The translations under genes were made by a program, and so were the position numbers. A model generated the notes under the pieces. It was not told the DNA's origin and did no database searches. It was given only the letters and a program-made list of their open reading frames with translations. Source: Paraphysoderma sedebokerense (taxonomy: Eukaryota > Blastocladiomycota > Physodermatomycetes > Physodermatales > Physodermataceae). Taken from it: a DNA stretch of 64,000 bases. Where the stretch lies: assembly GCA_025602915.1 (NCBI GenBank), contig JAHLJZ010000001.1, forward strand, positions 496,001 to 560,000, written 5' to 3'. Of the stretch, positions 11,636-23,378 are shown one piece after another; position 1 is the stretch's first letter, and each line of letters opens with the position of its first letter.

Positions 11636-14148
11636 TTACAATTTCATTTGCTCTGTCGTCATTGAGTTGACTTGAATAACTTGGCTGTTTCGTCGCAGCT
11701 TTCGAACGTGCCGCAGCAAAAGAACTAGCGCAGCGGGAGTAATCTTTGATATAAAACTCATGAGTAATTTGAGAGTCCGAACGAACAGAAAAAGAGAAAC
11801 CCATGCATACCCCTTCAATTCGTTTTAACCTGGCTAAGCTCCAACCTTCGCATCCCTTAAGTCTTTCCTTTGCCTCATTACTCAATCCCGGTACATTATT
11901 GAAATCAATGTCAGCCGGCAGCACCAGTTGCTCATCCTTCTTAAGATACGCAGCTTCCGCCGACTGAGCCGCTATATAATGACTGTACTTTGCTTCAATT
12001 TGAACTCTGTTAAGGGAGCCTGCATGGAGATGCGAAAGGTACGGCAACTGGGGATAGAAGTCCGAGATCTTGAAATTTGGATGTGATAACAGCGTGAAGG
12101 CACTACCAAGGAAAGAGTGGATGAATTAGTATGAATTCTCGAGGATATCGAGCATACGATAATAATATGCTCAGAAATATCGCAGCCGTCTAATACCTTC
12201 GCATTTTGCCATCGTAGTTCACTGCAAATCCCAATTCATTCCATTTTTCCGGCGGATACTGAAGGTCCATCAGGAGTTTCTTGGCTACGGAGACTTCATT
12301 CTGAACTTTCCTCAGATTTTCGTGTCTTTCGGCGGAGACACACCCAGCTTCAAATCCTGAAACAACTCATATTAGAACATTAAAAGTCGGTGTGAAAGAG
12401 TCAATTTTCAAAACTGCAGCACCTCTAGCGGTCAATCTCTCGTCAGCGTTGTCAGCTCGTAGCAGTAGACGATATTCACTTCGGCTGGTAAAGATACGGT
12501 AAGGTTCACTCACGCCTTTGCTTGTCAAATCATCAATAAGAACGCCAATGTATCCGTCCGCACGCCCAAGAATGAAAGGGTCCTTATCATCAAGTGACAA
12601 TACAGCATTAATGCCGGTAATAATTCCTTGGGCTGCCGCCTCCTCGTAACCTGTTGTTCCGTTTATTTGACCGGCTAAGTATAGTCCACGGATTCGTTTG
12701 GTTTCCAGAGTGGGGTGGAGCTCACGAGGGTCGACATGATCGTATTCAACACCATAACCTAGGCAGAGCAATCAAGTTGGTTCCCCGTGGAATTTTATAA
12801 ATGTACGGATACGGAAAACATACCTGGTCTGATCATCGTCACATTTTCCAATCCAGGTATTGTGCGAAGCATCCTGAGTTGAACTTCCTCAGGTAATGTC
12901 ATACTAATCCCGTTCGGGTACACAACCTCAGTATCGAAGCCTTCCGGTTCCAACCAAATGGTGTGACGCTCTCGCTCTTTGAATCGTATGACCTTGGACT
13001 CAATCGATGGACAATATCGAGGTCCTTTAACAGTCTCTCGAATGTGTATGCTTTCATGAAGATGAGCCCGAATTATTTCATGCGTTTTTGATGTAGTATG
13101 AGTTTGATGACACAGGAGCTGAGAGTGCTGTGAATGAAAACGATACAAAATTAGACAATTAAGAAGGAAATCCTCATATGTTTTATCACCGCGGACTTAC
13201 TTCAAATGGAACTTTATCATGAAGGAAAGAGAATGGCGTAGCTGGTATATCACCTTCCTGTGGAGTAAGGCCATTATAGTTGATAGTCTTTCCATCTAAT
13301 CGCGGAGGGGTTCCAGTTTTCATGCGGGCAAGTTTGAAGCCAGCCTTAGCCAAAGAATCCGATAGACCGATGGAAGGATTCTCGTCAATTCTACCAGCGG
13401 GATAACACCTCATTCCAATGTGAATTTCTCCTTTTAAAAATGTCCCGGTAGTGATAACAACTTTGGATGAACGTATTGCTTCCCCTGTTTCCAACATTAC
13501 ACCTTGAACTTCCCCGCAGATTTCGGGGATTGGAGATATGAGACCAAACTTTTCGTTAGTGGTTAACAATAAGTCCGCGACGGAACCTTCCTTTATTGTT
13601 AGGTTCGGATGAGTTTGTACTGTTTGTTGCATGTGATGCTTGTATAATTTTCGGTCGATTTGAGCTCGAGGACCATGGACCGCAGGCCCCTTGGACCGGT
13701 TCAGGATTCGGAACTGCACGCCAGCGAGATCTAATATTCAGTTAATTTCTATAAGCCTATTTAACTGAAGCATCTCACTGAAGAGATCAAACCTGCTATC
13801 TTTCCGCAAAGTCCGTCCAATGCATCGATTTCTCGAACTAGAACGCCCTTCCCAATTCCCCCGAAACTAGGGTTGCAGGACATTTCACCAATTGTCTGCA
13901 GTTTCTGGGTGATCAGCAAGGTTCTTGCTCCAGATCTCGCAGCTGCTGATGCGCTTTCACACCCAGCATGTCCGCCTTACAATTAGTAATACGTAGGTTA
14001 GCCCGCGATATCGAAACGTATTTGATAAAGTTCGCTCACCTCCCACGACAATCACATCGTAATAATTTGGCGTAGCAACATTAGCAAATGTACGCACTGA
14101 CCCGGATGGAACAAATCGCTGCGGACGCTTTAACAGCCAAGACAACAT
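11636..14148 (-). CDS. MTO1: Mitochondrial tRNA uridine-34 modification enzyme MTO1 (MnmG/GidA family)
   Basis: Eight exons: 14148-14040, 13975-13793, 13730-13201, 13127-12824, 12758-12423, 12356-12197, 12102-11811, 11743-11636; 673 residues. With its GTPase partner (MSS1/MnmE family) this FAD enzyme builds the 5-carboxymethylaminomethyl or taurinomethyl group on U34 of mitochondrial tRNAs. Seen: an Arg-rich presequence-like N-terminus, the Rossmann FAD motif [55 protein letters not shown]-like [11 protein letters not shown] block, [41 protein letters not shown] and the C-terminal helix [13 protein letters not shown]. Length matches eukaryotic MTO1. It shares an upstream region with the plus-strand kinase gene. 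Confidence 0.96.
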
Positions 14149-14803
14149 TGTAGCGAATTAAAGAATATATAGTTGCATTGAAAGTCATCACGTCGAAGGC
14201 ACGATTTTCAAGACACGTGCCAGTTGCCCGTGACGATGGCCAGACGCGTATTCACTCCCTTTCCCAAACCAGACACTCTCCGTCCTCCATTCCCTCGTCG
14301 CTTTCACTCCTAATCTCGAATATCCGAAGCAGCCGTCTACGCTCGATATCGCAAGGTTCAGAATCTCACAGTCTGAGGCTTTCTTCTTGCATTCACGGTA
14401 TGTTGTAAAAGTTAAAACTAAGCTTTTCTCTTTTGATCTGTCGTATGGACGTGGATTGAAGCTGACGCATCTGCTTGACTATTCCATTAATCGTCAAAAC
14501 AGATGCCTCCTAAAAGCAAATACGCTTCCGTGAAAACTTACTTTGGTTCGCTCCTTTCATATGCCAAATATGTGGTTGAGCAGTTACCTGGCGAAGTAAT
14601 ACCACAAAAGTTGGTGTCAACAATGCACAGTCGTCCCGTTCCATTCACCCATTTGGGCTATTCCCATCCTTGTTTACTGTTTATTGCTGATTCAATTTCA
14701 GCAAAGCATGCTTAGGAATTCTCTTGTTTACTGTTCATATGCTTCTCTCTTTTCCACTGCGGACGTTAATTCAAGACAAAGAAGTATTTCTCACCACTTT
14801 TAA
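14149..14803. promoter_or_regulatory. Divergent upstream region of MTO1 and the kinase, with a possible leader exon
   Basis: A strong GTATGT donor at 14399 and an AG acceptor just before 14503 suggest a spliced 5' leader on the plus strand. A 70-codon frame starts with ATG at 14503 (MPPKSKYASVKTYFG...). I could not join it in phase to the kinase frame, because a TAA stands directly before the ATG at 14804. It could be a short separate gene, an alternative first exon or an upstream ORF. Confidence 0.35.
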
Positions 14804-17007
14804 ATGCCCAATAGGTCTTTGTCTGATTCTTCTTTGAGGAGAGAAAGTTGGCGTAAAATCATTGAACATGGTCGACAACTTGGTGTCCCTAACTTGCCCA
14901 ATCCGGAGTCTATCGATTCATGGTTTCCCCATTTTAAGGACTTTAAACGCGTTCATGGATTGAAAAACCTTCAACCATTTGGCGGGTTGCAATCAAACAA
15001 ACGCTTTAGACCATCCATACAAGAAAAAGATACCACGTTTGAAAGACTATTGAGGGAGTTGAATGGAGAGGAGCTGTCGTCTGCAGGAGAAGAGTTCGAA
15101 GATAGCGATAGCGATTCAGACGAAAGCGAGGCCAAATCAGAAATGTCAGACTTGTCAGCAACAGAAAACGAAAGTAGTTCATCCGAAAGTTCCAGCTCGG
15201 ACTCTGACTATGATTCCTCCGCATCTGATGATGACAATGAAATTCGCAGACGATCGGTACCCAAGATAGATCTAACCCTTCAGACACCTGTTAACGCTCG
15301 GCCCAAATCTAAACGACGAGAAGTCATAACCTTGTCTTCATCCCCTTACCCTATTCCTCAGAATGACGTCCACAAGCCGATGACTATCAAACTCAAGATT
15401 CCTCAAGACCCTGCGGTTCAAATACCTCCACCACAAAAAATTCATCAAATTCAGCCAACATCTGTTGCATCACAGCATCAATCAATACGACCTCAATCGA
15501 GGAAAATTCCAAGCCATGAGAAGAAAATACATCAATTAACTGCGCAAGTCAGCGAACTGAGCGTGCAGGATTCGCCTATATGTATGTGTCTGTGTTCAAT
15601 CTATACTGGCGGGACCTGTCTGACGTTTAAATATAGCTACCACTAGTGATGATCCTTCTTCTGATCTGGACACAATGCATACTCCAGTGGAATTAATCAA
15701 ATTGCTTGCTGCGGGTGGTCAGGTACTTCATCCATTTTGCTGAGTGATATGTTCATCACATTTGACACAACTCATAACCAGGCGGCTGTGTTTCTGGCCC
15801 GACTCCCGTTGGACGGAAATTCCCTCATCGTCGTAAAAGTATTCTACAGTCCACCATCCCCGTTCGAAGTTCGCTCCATGAAGTAATATATTTGTTTACT
15901 CGTATGACTTCTGCAATGGGCACTAACGTTAGAGTCAGGGCAGTGTCGCTTACAACTTACGCAATACGGCTTTTGGGGCAAACTCGGATACCGATTTCGA
16001 ATCTCGTCAAATATCGACAAGCATTGACAGAACACGAGGTTGACATCAGCCAATTTGAACTTATTGACGGCAAGAATGTACTTGGTTTCTGTTACGAGCG
16101 CCTTCAAGGCGATTTGGAGAGTGTTATTATCAGCGCTGAAAGAAAAGTTGGAAACTGCACCAAGGTAAGCGTGGTAGTAACTTGACTAATGCCTACTCCT
16201 TTGCTCATGAATTTTTATCACAGATGCTTGTAGCTTTACAAATCGGTTATTTCCTCCGTGGTATCCATGCAGCAAACTATATCTTTCGCGTAAGTCTAGT
16301 GTGAATTCATTCTTCGATGATAGACCAATGTCTAACCGTAGTTATAGGATTTAAAACCCTCGAATATATTGATCAATTCCCCGTTAGAGAATATGACCCC
16401 CGAACAAGTACTACATTGCTTCGTATGAGTCTTCCATTTTCCAGGGCCATGACAATTCCTTACTTACACTGTCACACGTAGCTACAAAATCTTCCTCTTA
16501 TCAAAGTTACTGATTTCGGACTTGTCACGCAATCCAAATGTCGTAGAAAGACGAAATCTGCAGGCACTATTGGTTACATGCCATTCGAACAGATGACTAC
16601 TAATACATACGATAAGAAGGTTGACGTCGTGGCTTATGGCATTACTATCTTCGAACTTATGACAGATAATCTGTTGTATGACATCAGTGAATCCGACGAA
16701 GCGGTACGTTTATGTCTAGTGGGCTGTCTTAGCATTAACTGATGACTGACAGCGAACTCTTCAGGTCGAAGAGGAATTTCGAACTCTTCGCGTCATAGAC
16801 CGGATGAAACGCCGTCTACACCTCTCAAGTAGGCACTTTCATCCTGCGCTCATCAGATTAATCATCGAATCAGTAGAGGGGAGATTTTCAAATGTAGAAC
16901 CATTCATTCAATACTTTGAAGAACAGTTCAATCTTTTGTGCTTTGTATATGGAAAGAAAAAGCACGAATTGCATCTTGTTCTGCCAGAACTTCAACGATC
17001 GTACTAA
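14804..17007 (+). CDS. Divergent Ser/Thr protein kinase with acidic N-terminal region
   Basis: Exons 14804-15581, 15637-15722, 15782-15882, 15933-16164, 16224-16289, 16348-16422, 16482-16703 and 16765-17007; 600 residues. The N-terminal 280 residues contain a conserved-looking block (SWRKIIEHGRQLGVPNLPNP) and a long Ser/Glu/Asp tract. The kinase fold follows: a reduced glycine loop (LLAAGGQAAVFLA), ATP-binding lysine in LIVVKVF, catalytic loop YIFRDLKPSNIL, metal-binding DFG in KVTDFGLVT, and activation-segment end GTIGYMPFEQ (APE changed to PFE). The HRD histidine is Phe, but Arg and Asp remain, so catalysis is still possible. The sixth exon could instead end at 16407, which would remove five residues. 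I do not recognise the subfamily. Confidence 0.75.
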
Positions 17008-17292
17008 ATTGATTGGTGTAAAGTTGGTCAAGTCACCCCTTCCCTGTAAAATGAAGTTTTATACTTTGATGAGGAATTAATTAATAAAAAAGGAAACATT
17101 GCGTTATCAATATCTGCACTGTGTTTGCATGGCCCATTGAAATACACGAGCTCTAAATTCCAGTTTTCGCCCCTTGGGAACCGACAGCCCGCCAAACCAA
17201 CCACTTGACGACAATCTTTTTCTTCGCACTTTTACAAGCCGATAATCAAATCCTCACTCAAATTACCTTTCATAACTGTAGACATATTTGCA

Positions 17293-18296
17293 ATGGTCCA
17301 ACCAGCGAAGCAGTCCGAAGAAGGCATCAGTTTGATGGAATTGCCTCTGCCGCAACTCCAGGCGGTCCGTCAACAATTGGATGAGGTGATTTTCTGATAA
17401 TAATATCTTGACGGGCACTGTGTACATATAGTGTGTCTGAATATTGTCATGTGAATGTTGTTGTTTCCGATCAGAGTGGATGCCGATGTTGTTGCAGTCA
17501 ACGATGGCATCCATATGATGTTCCTTCTCGTGTGCTTTTGCTTTTGTGGAGTATTACTAAAATTCAAGGCATTGTAGGAGCTATCGCATTTGACGGGTTC
17601 TTACACTCAGTTGAAACAAGCACAACAAAAGTTTATGGATTGCATGTCGAATTTAGATTCAGTGAAAAAGGACAATGCTGGTGAGTGGTATTCAGTTGTT
17701 TTTGTTGCTTGCTTTTGTTACTTCATCTGACACTTCGGCTCTCAATAATTCGGAATCTGAAATTGTGGCCTTACAGGGAAAACGATACTTGTACCTCTGA
17801 CGAACTCTATATCCTTTTGCAGACTTGTTTTGAAATTTGCTGATCTGTGAGTTTCAAAGCTCAGATCAGATCAGCTGAAAGACTTTCATTCTACTGCTTT
17901 CATTTCTTAACTTCACTGTACCTCTATGTTCCCGGTGAATTTGCAGACACCGAAAATGTCATAATAGACATCGGTACCGGTTACTATGTTTCTAAACCCG
18001 TCCCTGACGCCAAAGATTTTTACAAGAGGAAGGTTGATTATTTGAAGACTAATTTGGACCAACTCCAGGATGCTATTTTAACCAAGCAAAATAACATGAG
18101 AGGTATGTGTTACTTCGAAGTTGCCGTAGTATGGCAGATTCAGCTATGACTACGGTTCATACTTGGAAAGGCGACGTGTCGTGTCGGATATAAGGGCTAA
18201 TATTTTATTTGCATTTACAATTATCCAGCATTGGTGGAGGTTATCCAGATGAAGATGGTTTTAGCCCAAAAACAGCAATCCGAAGGGAAAGCGTAA
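17293..18296 (+). CDS. Prefoldin subunit 5 (alpha-type; Gim5/PFDN5)
   Basis: Exons 17293-17385, 17578-17680, 17777-17808, 17922-18102 and 18229-18296; 158 residues, the usual size. Prefoldin is a six-subunit jellyfish-shaped chaperone that hands nascent actin and tubulin to CCT. Seen: an N-terminal coiled coil (LPLPQLQAVRQQLDEELSHL, then TGSYTQLKQAQQKF), the beta-hairpin core ILVPLTNSLYVPG with DIGTGYYVSK, and a C-terminal coiled coil starting at AKDFYKRKVDYL. Four introns interrupt it; the third (17809-17921) does not have GT-AG ends but AT-AC ends with U12 signals (listed separately). Removing exactly that segment fuses TNS to LYVPG, which is the conserved family sequence. Confidence 0.96.
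17809..17921 (+). other. U12-type AT-AC intron inside the prefoldin 5 gene
   Basis: This 113-nt intron begins ATATCCTTTT, an exact match to the minor-spliceosome 5' splice consensus. It carries TTTCTTAAC at 17903-17911, one base from the U12 branch consensus TTCCTTAAC, and ends in AC ten bases after that motif, the usual spacing. No GT-AG pair nearby would preserve both the conserved VPLTNS block before it and the YVPG block after it. The other four introns in the gene are ordinary GT-AG. Confidence 0.9.
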
Positions 18297-18670
18297 GGTA
18301 GATTAGTTGTGATAGGTCATTTGTAGGCTTTGATTGGACGGAGTCCACATTGTTATGGAGGAAGGAAGCCAAAATAAAATGTCTAATACACATATGTCTG
18401 TCATCTCCATGTATCCTCTTTTCTCGAGGGCCTGAATAGCCGTGAATGATATGATTTTTATGAACAAATCTGCCTGATTAGCTAAAAGTGAATGGGCTTG
18501 TTGATTTTAATTCCCTGCTGCGGCCAAGATCACGTGGCCGCTATCTGCTTCCGTGGCCTTCCTTCAACAACACTCTTTCTCACGCACAAATAACCTCTTT
18601 TATCCACTCCATCGTTTCCTGCATCCCCAACCACTCTCATCCCCACACTCCCTGGCGAATATTTGATATA
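18297..18670 (+). promoter_or_regulatory. Intergenic region upstream of the 14-3-3 gene
   Basis: This 374-bp stretch between prefoldin 5 and 14-3-3 is pyrimidine-rich just before the 14-3-3 start (about 18540-18660), as expected for a strong fungal promoter or leader. No gene was seen in it. Confidence 0.4.
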
Positions 18671-20160
18671 ATGGCAGCTGTATGTAGCATAGAATTAGCT
18701 TCCTCGTCGTATCTGTTTATCTCACAGATGGCGCCTCCCGGTTTTAATTTTGCCCCCGACATCTAATTTTTTCCTCGCTCATTAGGAAAGAGAAAACCAA
18801 GTTTACATGGCAAAGCTCTCTGAGCAAGCTGAAAGATACGATGGTGAGTTTTTAGCGATATTTTCCATGTTTTCTCACACGTATCGGTTGTGCTGTGGAA
18901 TCACCGCGACATCGAATCAACAAACATGGAGTAAAGCCGTCACTGCGTATTCCGAGTGTCCTTTTTGAATGTCAATTCATGCGTTGTGCTGTTGATATCG
19001 TTTATCAGCATTTTAGTTTGGACATTCTAAATTACAATTACGCCTTTTGTTTGTATTTTAAACACGCACCCGCATTTTGGTCAAATTGGTTTTACCATGG
19101 ACCGAAAGTGTGATATGTTGGATGTGTCGACCACTTGTTAAAATTATGTAAACTGACTGTATACTCGCATTTTTGCCTTGTTATTACAATTATAGAAATG
19201 GTTTCGTACATGAAGGTATGTCATGTCACTTATGTCGTGCGCCAACCGTGCGTATGGCTTGTTCGCTAACAGCTTCACCATTTTTGTTGTTTCTCATTAA
19301 TAGGAAGTAGCAAAAGTACGTCCATCATGCGATAATCTGTACTTGTAATATATTGTATTAACCATTATGTTTAGCTCGGTGTTGAATTGACTGTCGAAGA
19401 ACGCAATCTCCTTTCTGTCGCTTACAAAAATGTCATCGGTGCTCGTCGTGCCTCTTGGAGAATTGTTTCTTCTATTGAGCAAAAGGAAGAAAATAAGGGC
19501 AATGCTTCTCAAGTTGAGAAAATCAAAAGTTACCGCCACAAGATCGAAAACGAACTTTCAGAAGTGTGTTCTGATATCCTTCAAGTTTTGGACGAACATT
19601 TGATTCCCTCCGCTGAAGCCGGAGAATCTAAGGTTTTCTACTATAAAATGTTTGTGTCCGACATTTTTAGAATCTTTTTGGCTGCATCTAATCTCGCGAT
19701 ATAATAGGAAAGGAGATTATCATCGTTACCTCGCTGAATTCGCCTCCGGTGATAAGAGGAAAGAAGCCGCCTCTCTGGCTCACGATGCTTACAAGCTAGC
19801 CACCGACATTGCCCAGACTGAACTTGCTCCTACACACCCAATCCGTCTCGGCCTCGCCCTTAACTTTTCCGTTTTCTACTATGAAATCCTCAACTCCCCT
19901 GACCGTGCCTGTCATTTGGCCAAACAAGCTTTCGATGATGCTATTGCTGAATTAGATACCCTAAGTGAAGAATCTTACAAAGACAGTACATTGATTATGC
20001 AGCTTCTCAGAGATAACTTGACTCTCTGGACCTCTGATTTACAAGATGGTATGGTGTTTTTTTTCTCTTATGGTATCCATGCTTTCTATTGACTTTTCCA
20101 TCAGCTGGCGAGAAGGCGGAAGAAACTAAAGCCGAGGCCGAAGCTGAAGAAGCCAAGTAA
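18671..20160 (+). CDS. 14-3-3 protein
   Basis: Exons 18671-18679 (9 nt), 18786-18843, 19196-19215 (20 nt), 19304-19315 (12 nt), 19375-19649, 19708-20048 and 20105-20160; 256 residues. 14-3-3 dimers bind phosphoserine or phosphothreonine peptides and control many signalling proteins. The assembled N-terminus [20 protein letters not shown] and then YDEMVSYMKEVAKLGVEL is canonical, which validates the tiny exons. Downstream hallmarks are [20 protein letters not shown] (cut at 20 residues), [41 protein letters not shown] and DNLTLWTSD. Phosphopeptide-binding Lys, Arg and Tyr residues are present. The acidic tail ([14 protein letters not shown]) is the usual variable C-terminus. Early introns are long for this window (up to 352 nt), as is common in highly expressed genes. 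Confidence 0.98.
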
Positions 20161-21153
20161 GCGGATAGAAGTTGAACGAAGTCGCTTGTACTTTTGATCA
20201 TTCTTTTGTTATAAAGTGTTATTGCGACTATCAATAAGGGATGATGGGTGTGTGCGTGTAACTTGATGTTATTACCATTTGTTAAATATATAGTTGATTT
20301 TTCGATGTCTCATTGTTATCACTCTATCATTCAATTTGCGCATTGCACTCAACAATATAAGTAAGGTTGATTTTGCACGCATAGCTATGCTTAAGGTTTT
20401 ATCATCTATGTGGACATCTGGTGCCCAAGATTCATTTGTGTAAAAATAAGAGATTGATCCGATCAAGCGAACAAAAGAATCTATACATGTACTGCGATTT
20501 GCCAGAAGTAATTGTAACAAAGGCACTGTCACCTGAAGTCACCTCCACAGACAATCCTATGACATCACCGGCGGTATTTCTATCGTCTCCAACAAACTAC
20601 ATTTAAATAGACATTAGAAACTACCCCTCTCGGAGAGTCTGTAATTCCTGAACTGTAGGAGGCAAACCACACATATCCAACGACTGCTAATCGCATGGGA
20701 GGAAAGGTCGGTGCTTATTTACCACAATCATCAGTCACGTTACAGGATGCATGACCTCTGTGGTTCCGTGTGTGACTCCAATTTCTGTCTGGGAAATAGT
20801 CTACTTTTGACTCCTTCTCTGTCTAATTAATTGCCTTCGCTTTCTGCCTTCTTTTTGAAATAGTCTGTTCAACTCAATTGAACGTGATCAAAACTTCCCA
20901 GGTTCATTCCGTAGTTGCCTTCCTTCTGAACAGAGAGTTCAGCTGCTTAGCCAAAGTTACCTGTCGTTGCCAATTCACCTTTTGAATTCGGAACATCACT
21001 ACTTCCATCGCATTTGCCTTAAGCTCAAGCTTTGCAAATAGCTCTCTGCGCTATCGTATCCAATTTCTTCCTCTGTCACCATAATTTTGGAATCCTCACT
21101 GCATCCCCTTCTCTGCTTTGAGCTCAAAATCATTAACAAAACCCGTAAAACTT
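20161..21153. other. Intergenic, about 1 kb, no confident gene
   Basis: The left part should hold the 14-3-3 terminator and the right part the promoter of the RBR gene. Two minus-strand open frames (20272-20532, and one starting with ATG at 20696) have some coding look but could not be built into a gene. Confidence 0.4.
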
Positions 21154-23142
21154 ATGGAAACCGATAATATGGAGTCTATGGACTATTGGTTGCAGAGGTG
21201 CAGCATGTAAGTAACAGAAGTTTACCAAAACTAAATTTGGGCCGAGAGCCGAAATCCTATACTTTCGAACGACGGGGGCGCAGCTCCATGGCGACGGTTC
21301 GCGGCCGTGCCAGTTTGCTAGTATTTTCTGAACTTCATCCAATCCTGCAATTTCGGAAGATTGACATACATTTACTTATCTCAGCTGTTTCGATAATCAA
21401 TTAGATTTCTGTCTCAGTAATTGTCGAGACCAGTTCTGTCGTCAATGCTTTAAACGGTTAGTTGATTGATATCTGCCATTGCCATGTCCTTCGCATAAGC
21501 TCACCTCTATTTGTTACTTCTACGTCAAAGTTATGTGAGTGATGTCGTTCAGAACTCATGGGGTATAAATACGGTTCACGTAAAGTGTCCAGTTTGCCAA
21601 GATCATCTTTCACGATATGAATGGTCCAGAGTACGTATGATTGCGACTCCTGCTTTGATGTTGACTGCATAGCGGCTCACAGAGTGTTACTATTTCTTAT
21701 TTTGTAGTGGGTTGACCCAGAGACTATTCATGTGTACGATCAGTATAACCGACCATTTCGTTCATTGACGAGACATTGTCACAGTTGTAAAAACGATGTC
21801 TGCGTCGCGGAACCGCCCATAACGTATCCCCGAAGCGAGGGGTTAAAGTAAATTAATTTTGTATCTTTGTGGCTATTAATTGAAAGAGCTGACATTCCAT
21901 CAAGGAACTGCGAAGAAGTTGAGGCCTTGCTTAAAGACATCTTTGATGATGTGTCAACTTCCTCAAACGCCGAAGACAATCCGAATTACATCGCTGCCTT
22001 AGATCAATTCCGCGCTCAGTATCAATCTTTTTTCAGAGGAGAGTATATATATGCTGATTACATCTACCGAATATTGATGTCAAAGATAATGGACCATATT
22101 CAAAAATTTGAAAAAAGGTGTGGATGTATTAATTATTTGCAACGTTGGTTAACCCTGTGGTTAACCTATCAAATAGCAGTGGCCAGTGTCGAGTGATAGA
22201 GGAAGGTGAAGATCATCATGGAATGGAATTAATGTATAAGAAACAGGTGGCAAGCGAAGTTTCGCTGAAGTTAATGTAAGTATATTACGGAGCTATCATT
22301 GAGACACCGACGTCATAGCTGACTGTTTCATCAGGGCACTTGAGAACCGAGCTGAACCATGGAAAAATTTACAGTTTAATCATGTTAAATGGTTTCCAAA
22401 AGGGGAATGGTAAGTTGACCGATTGGATCATGTATGGTATGAAGTCTGAGTATTAATAATGTATCGGATGTGTAGTTCGTTATGCTATAGCCAGATTTGT
22501 TTCAGCTGTGGTGAGCCGACCCATCACAATCATCAGAGTTGTCTCGAATATCGTAGGCTAAAGATAAAGAATCTTGAATTGAGCGAAAGTGGGGGATCTC
22601 CAGATATCATTCAAACAGAGAAGTGGGTCCTTGAAAATAGGTAACTTTGGAGCATACTTTCATCTTTCAACGGTCAACCCTGACGAGATTCCATTTTGTC
22701 AGCAAACCATGCCCTCAGTGCTCCGTCCTAATCAATCGTGATGATGGTTGCAATAAGATGGATTGTCTCTTCTGTGGTCATCGATTTTGTTGGGTTTGCC
22801 AGAATAGTGTATGTGTCCACTTTTATCAGTTAAGGTTTTGTTGCATGTATTAATTATTGCTTCTTTTATTTCCAGTGGAGCCAGAAGTGTGGGTTCTATA
22901 CCTGTCAAACAGACCAGAATTCTATAGGTACCGAAGCCAAAAAAGATAAAGGTCCCACTGACGCGGTTCGTTGAATACGCTGCTTTGTTTCTAAGATATC
23001 GAGTCTAACTGTTTCCTTCCAGCCGCCAGAAATCGGTGTACCGAATGTTCGACTCCTTGAAATTAAGTTTTCGAGTTCTGCACCATCGTCTTCTCCACTG
23101 GTGGCGTCGCCCAACATTGAAATCGAAGCCGCCATGTACTGA
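21154..23142 (+). CDS. RBR (RING-IBR-RING) E3 ubiquitin ligase
   Basis: Eleven exons: 21154-21206, 21385-21456, 21531-21630, 21708-21847, 21905-22117, 22177-22275, 22335-22409, 22476-22640, 22703-22808, 22876-22965, 23023-23142; 410 residues. RBR ligases take ubiquitin from an E2 onto a catalytic Cys in RING2 and then onto the substrate. RING1 starts at RCSICFDNQLDFC and continues CRDQFCRQCFKRY and VKCPVCQDH. A conserved spacer (RHCHSCKNDVC) follows. The IBR-like part includes CSLCYSQICFSCGEPTHHNH with SCLEY. RING2 is KPCPQCSVLINRDDGCNKMDC then CGHRFCWVC; the catalytic Cys is expected in the GCNKMDC segment. A short IBR-like C-rich end (WSQKCGFYTC) precedes a Ser-rich tail. All phases agree. 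It has no N-terminal UBA or RWD domain, so assignment to a named subfamily is open. Confidence 0.88.
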
Positions 23143-23378
23143 ATGGTAAAACTTCTCCGCTACCTTCATCCCTTGCAATCAAATTCATCCAATTGCATTG
23201 CGTTAAATATTGCGAAATGAGATACGAGTCAATTTGTATATAGTAAATAGTGTAAATAAAATATATTTCGTTACGACAACTAAATTGCATGACATGTGAT
23301 CGAAGTCGATAGGCGTTTCAGTGCAATTATTCGCCTCAAACATATAATAACAATAAAGTGTATCTTAATTTCATCCCA

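Noticed and set aside
20434-20696. Minus-strand gene starting MRLAVVGYVWFASYSS and continuing into a second frame
   Set aside because: Joining the frames needs an intron of about 28 nt, far below the sizes seen elsewhere in the window, and no family was recognised.
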